From positions 1 through 6,509 of the forward strand of contig DKIP01000047.1 of the NCBI GenBank assembly GCA_002454335.1: a DNA stretch of 6,509 nt, given 5' to 3'. The notes under the pieces are model-generated. The model ran no database searches, was not told the DNA's origin, and saw only the letters and a program-made list of their open reading frames with translations. This document shows, piece by piece, positions 6,344 through 6,509 of this stretch. The stretch is from Cytophagaceae bacterium UBA6715 (GTDB lineage: Bacteria > Bacteroidota > Bacteroidia > Cytophagales > Spirosomataceae). Position 1 is the first letter of the stretch. Each line of letters begins with the position of its first letter. Both the position numbers and the translations under genes were made by a program.

Positions 6344-6509
6344 ATGAAACTACTTAAACACGTACCTGCAGCATTGCTCGCCTTCTTATTTCTGTTTGGC
6401 GGATTAAACTTTTTCTTTCATTTTGTGCCAGATCCGACATTAACTGGAAAACAACTTGACTTCATGGTCTTGTTCGGCGGAACAGGGTATATGACAGTAA
6501 TTAAAGTAT
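6344..6509 (+). CDS. DoxX-like small integral membrane protein, 5' part only
   Basis: The open frame begins with ATG 6344 and runs off the right edge after 55 complete codons. The residues are MKLLKHVPAALLAFLFLFGG (1-20), a basic N-terminus leading into a hydrophobic helix, then LNFFFHFVPDP (21-31), TGKQ and FGGTGYMTVIKV (44-55). A first helix ending in GLNFF, a short P-rich loop and a G-G-T-G-Y-M start to the second helix is the pattern I associate with Bacteroidota DoxX-like proteins of about 120-140 residues with four membrane helices. Their biochemical role is poorly defined. The 63-base gap from the preceding gene suggests a separate unit or a loosely attached last gene. The start is supported by the Lys-rich N-terminus and the leader; family assignment rests on only 55 residues. 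Confidence 0.65.
   Translation, partial: MKLLKHVPAALLAFLFLFGGLNFFFHFVPDPTLTGKQLDFMVLFGGTGYMTVIKV

Overview
The window looks like chromosomal DNA from a member of the Bacteroidota. The evidence is a TAnnTTTG-type -7 promoter element upstream of the second gene, A-rich leaders without Shine-Dalgarno sequences, and proteins that resemble Bacteroidota versions of their families. I cannot resolve the genus. All convincing genes lie on the + strand and coding density is very high. No RNA gene, insertion sequence, CRISPR array, attachment site or clear terminator was found.

Layout: (1) 1-78 is a short upstream region with an imperfect inverted repeat and an A9 tract. (2) 79-1815 is a complete recJ, a single-strand-specific 5'-3' exonuclease of the DHH/DHHA1 family. 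(3) 1816-1865 is a 50-bp spacer with a promoter-like element. (4) 1866-6280 is a four-gene block joined by an ATGA overlap, a TAATG overlap and a 1-bp gap, so it is very probably one operon. It encodes two different extended-SDR nucleotide-sugar epimerase/dehydratase-like enzymes, a DPM1-like GT2 glycosyltransferase, and a polytopic GT-C-like membrane protein. (5) 6281-6343 is a short spacer. (6) 6344 to the right edge is the start of a small DoxX-like membrane protein, cut by the window end.

Working model for the operon (inference): the two SDR enzymes remodel an NDP-sugar. The cytoplasmic GT2 moves a sugar onto polyprenyl phosphate. The membrane GT-C protein uses a lipid-linked sugar on the periplasmic side to decorate a glycan, lipid or protein. 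No sugar-activating nucleotidyltransferase, flippase or acceptor gene is in the window, so the sugar and target are unknown.

The most interesting feature is the tandem SDR pair. The first member has Phe where the catalytic Tyr of the YxxxK motif should be, while the second keeps a normal YxxxK. This raises the possibility of a non-canonical enzyme, or of an epimerase that works as an unequal pair.
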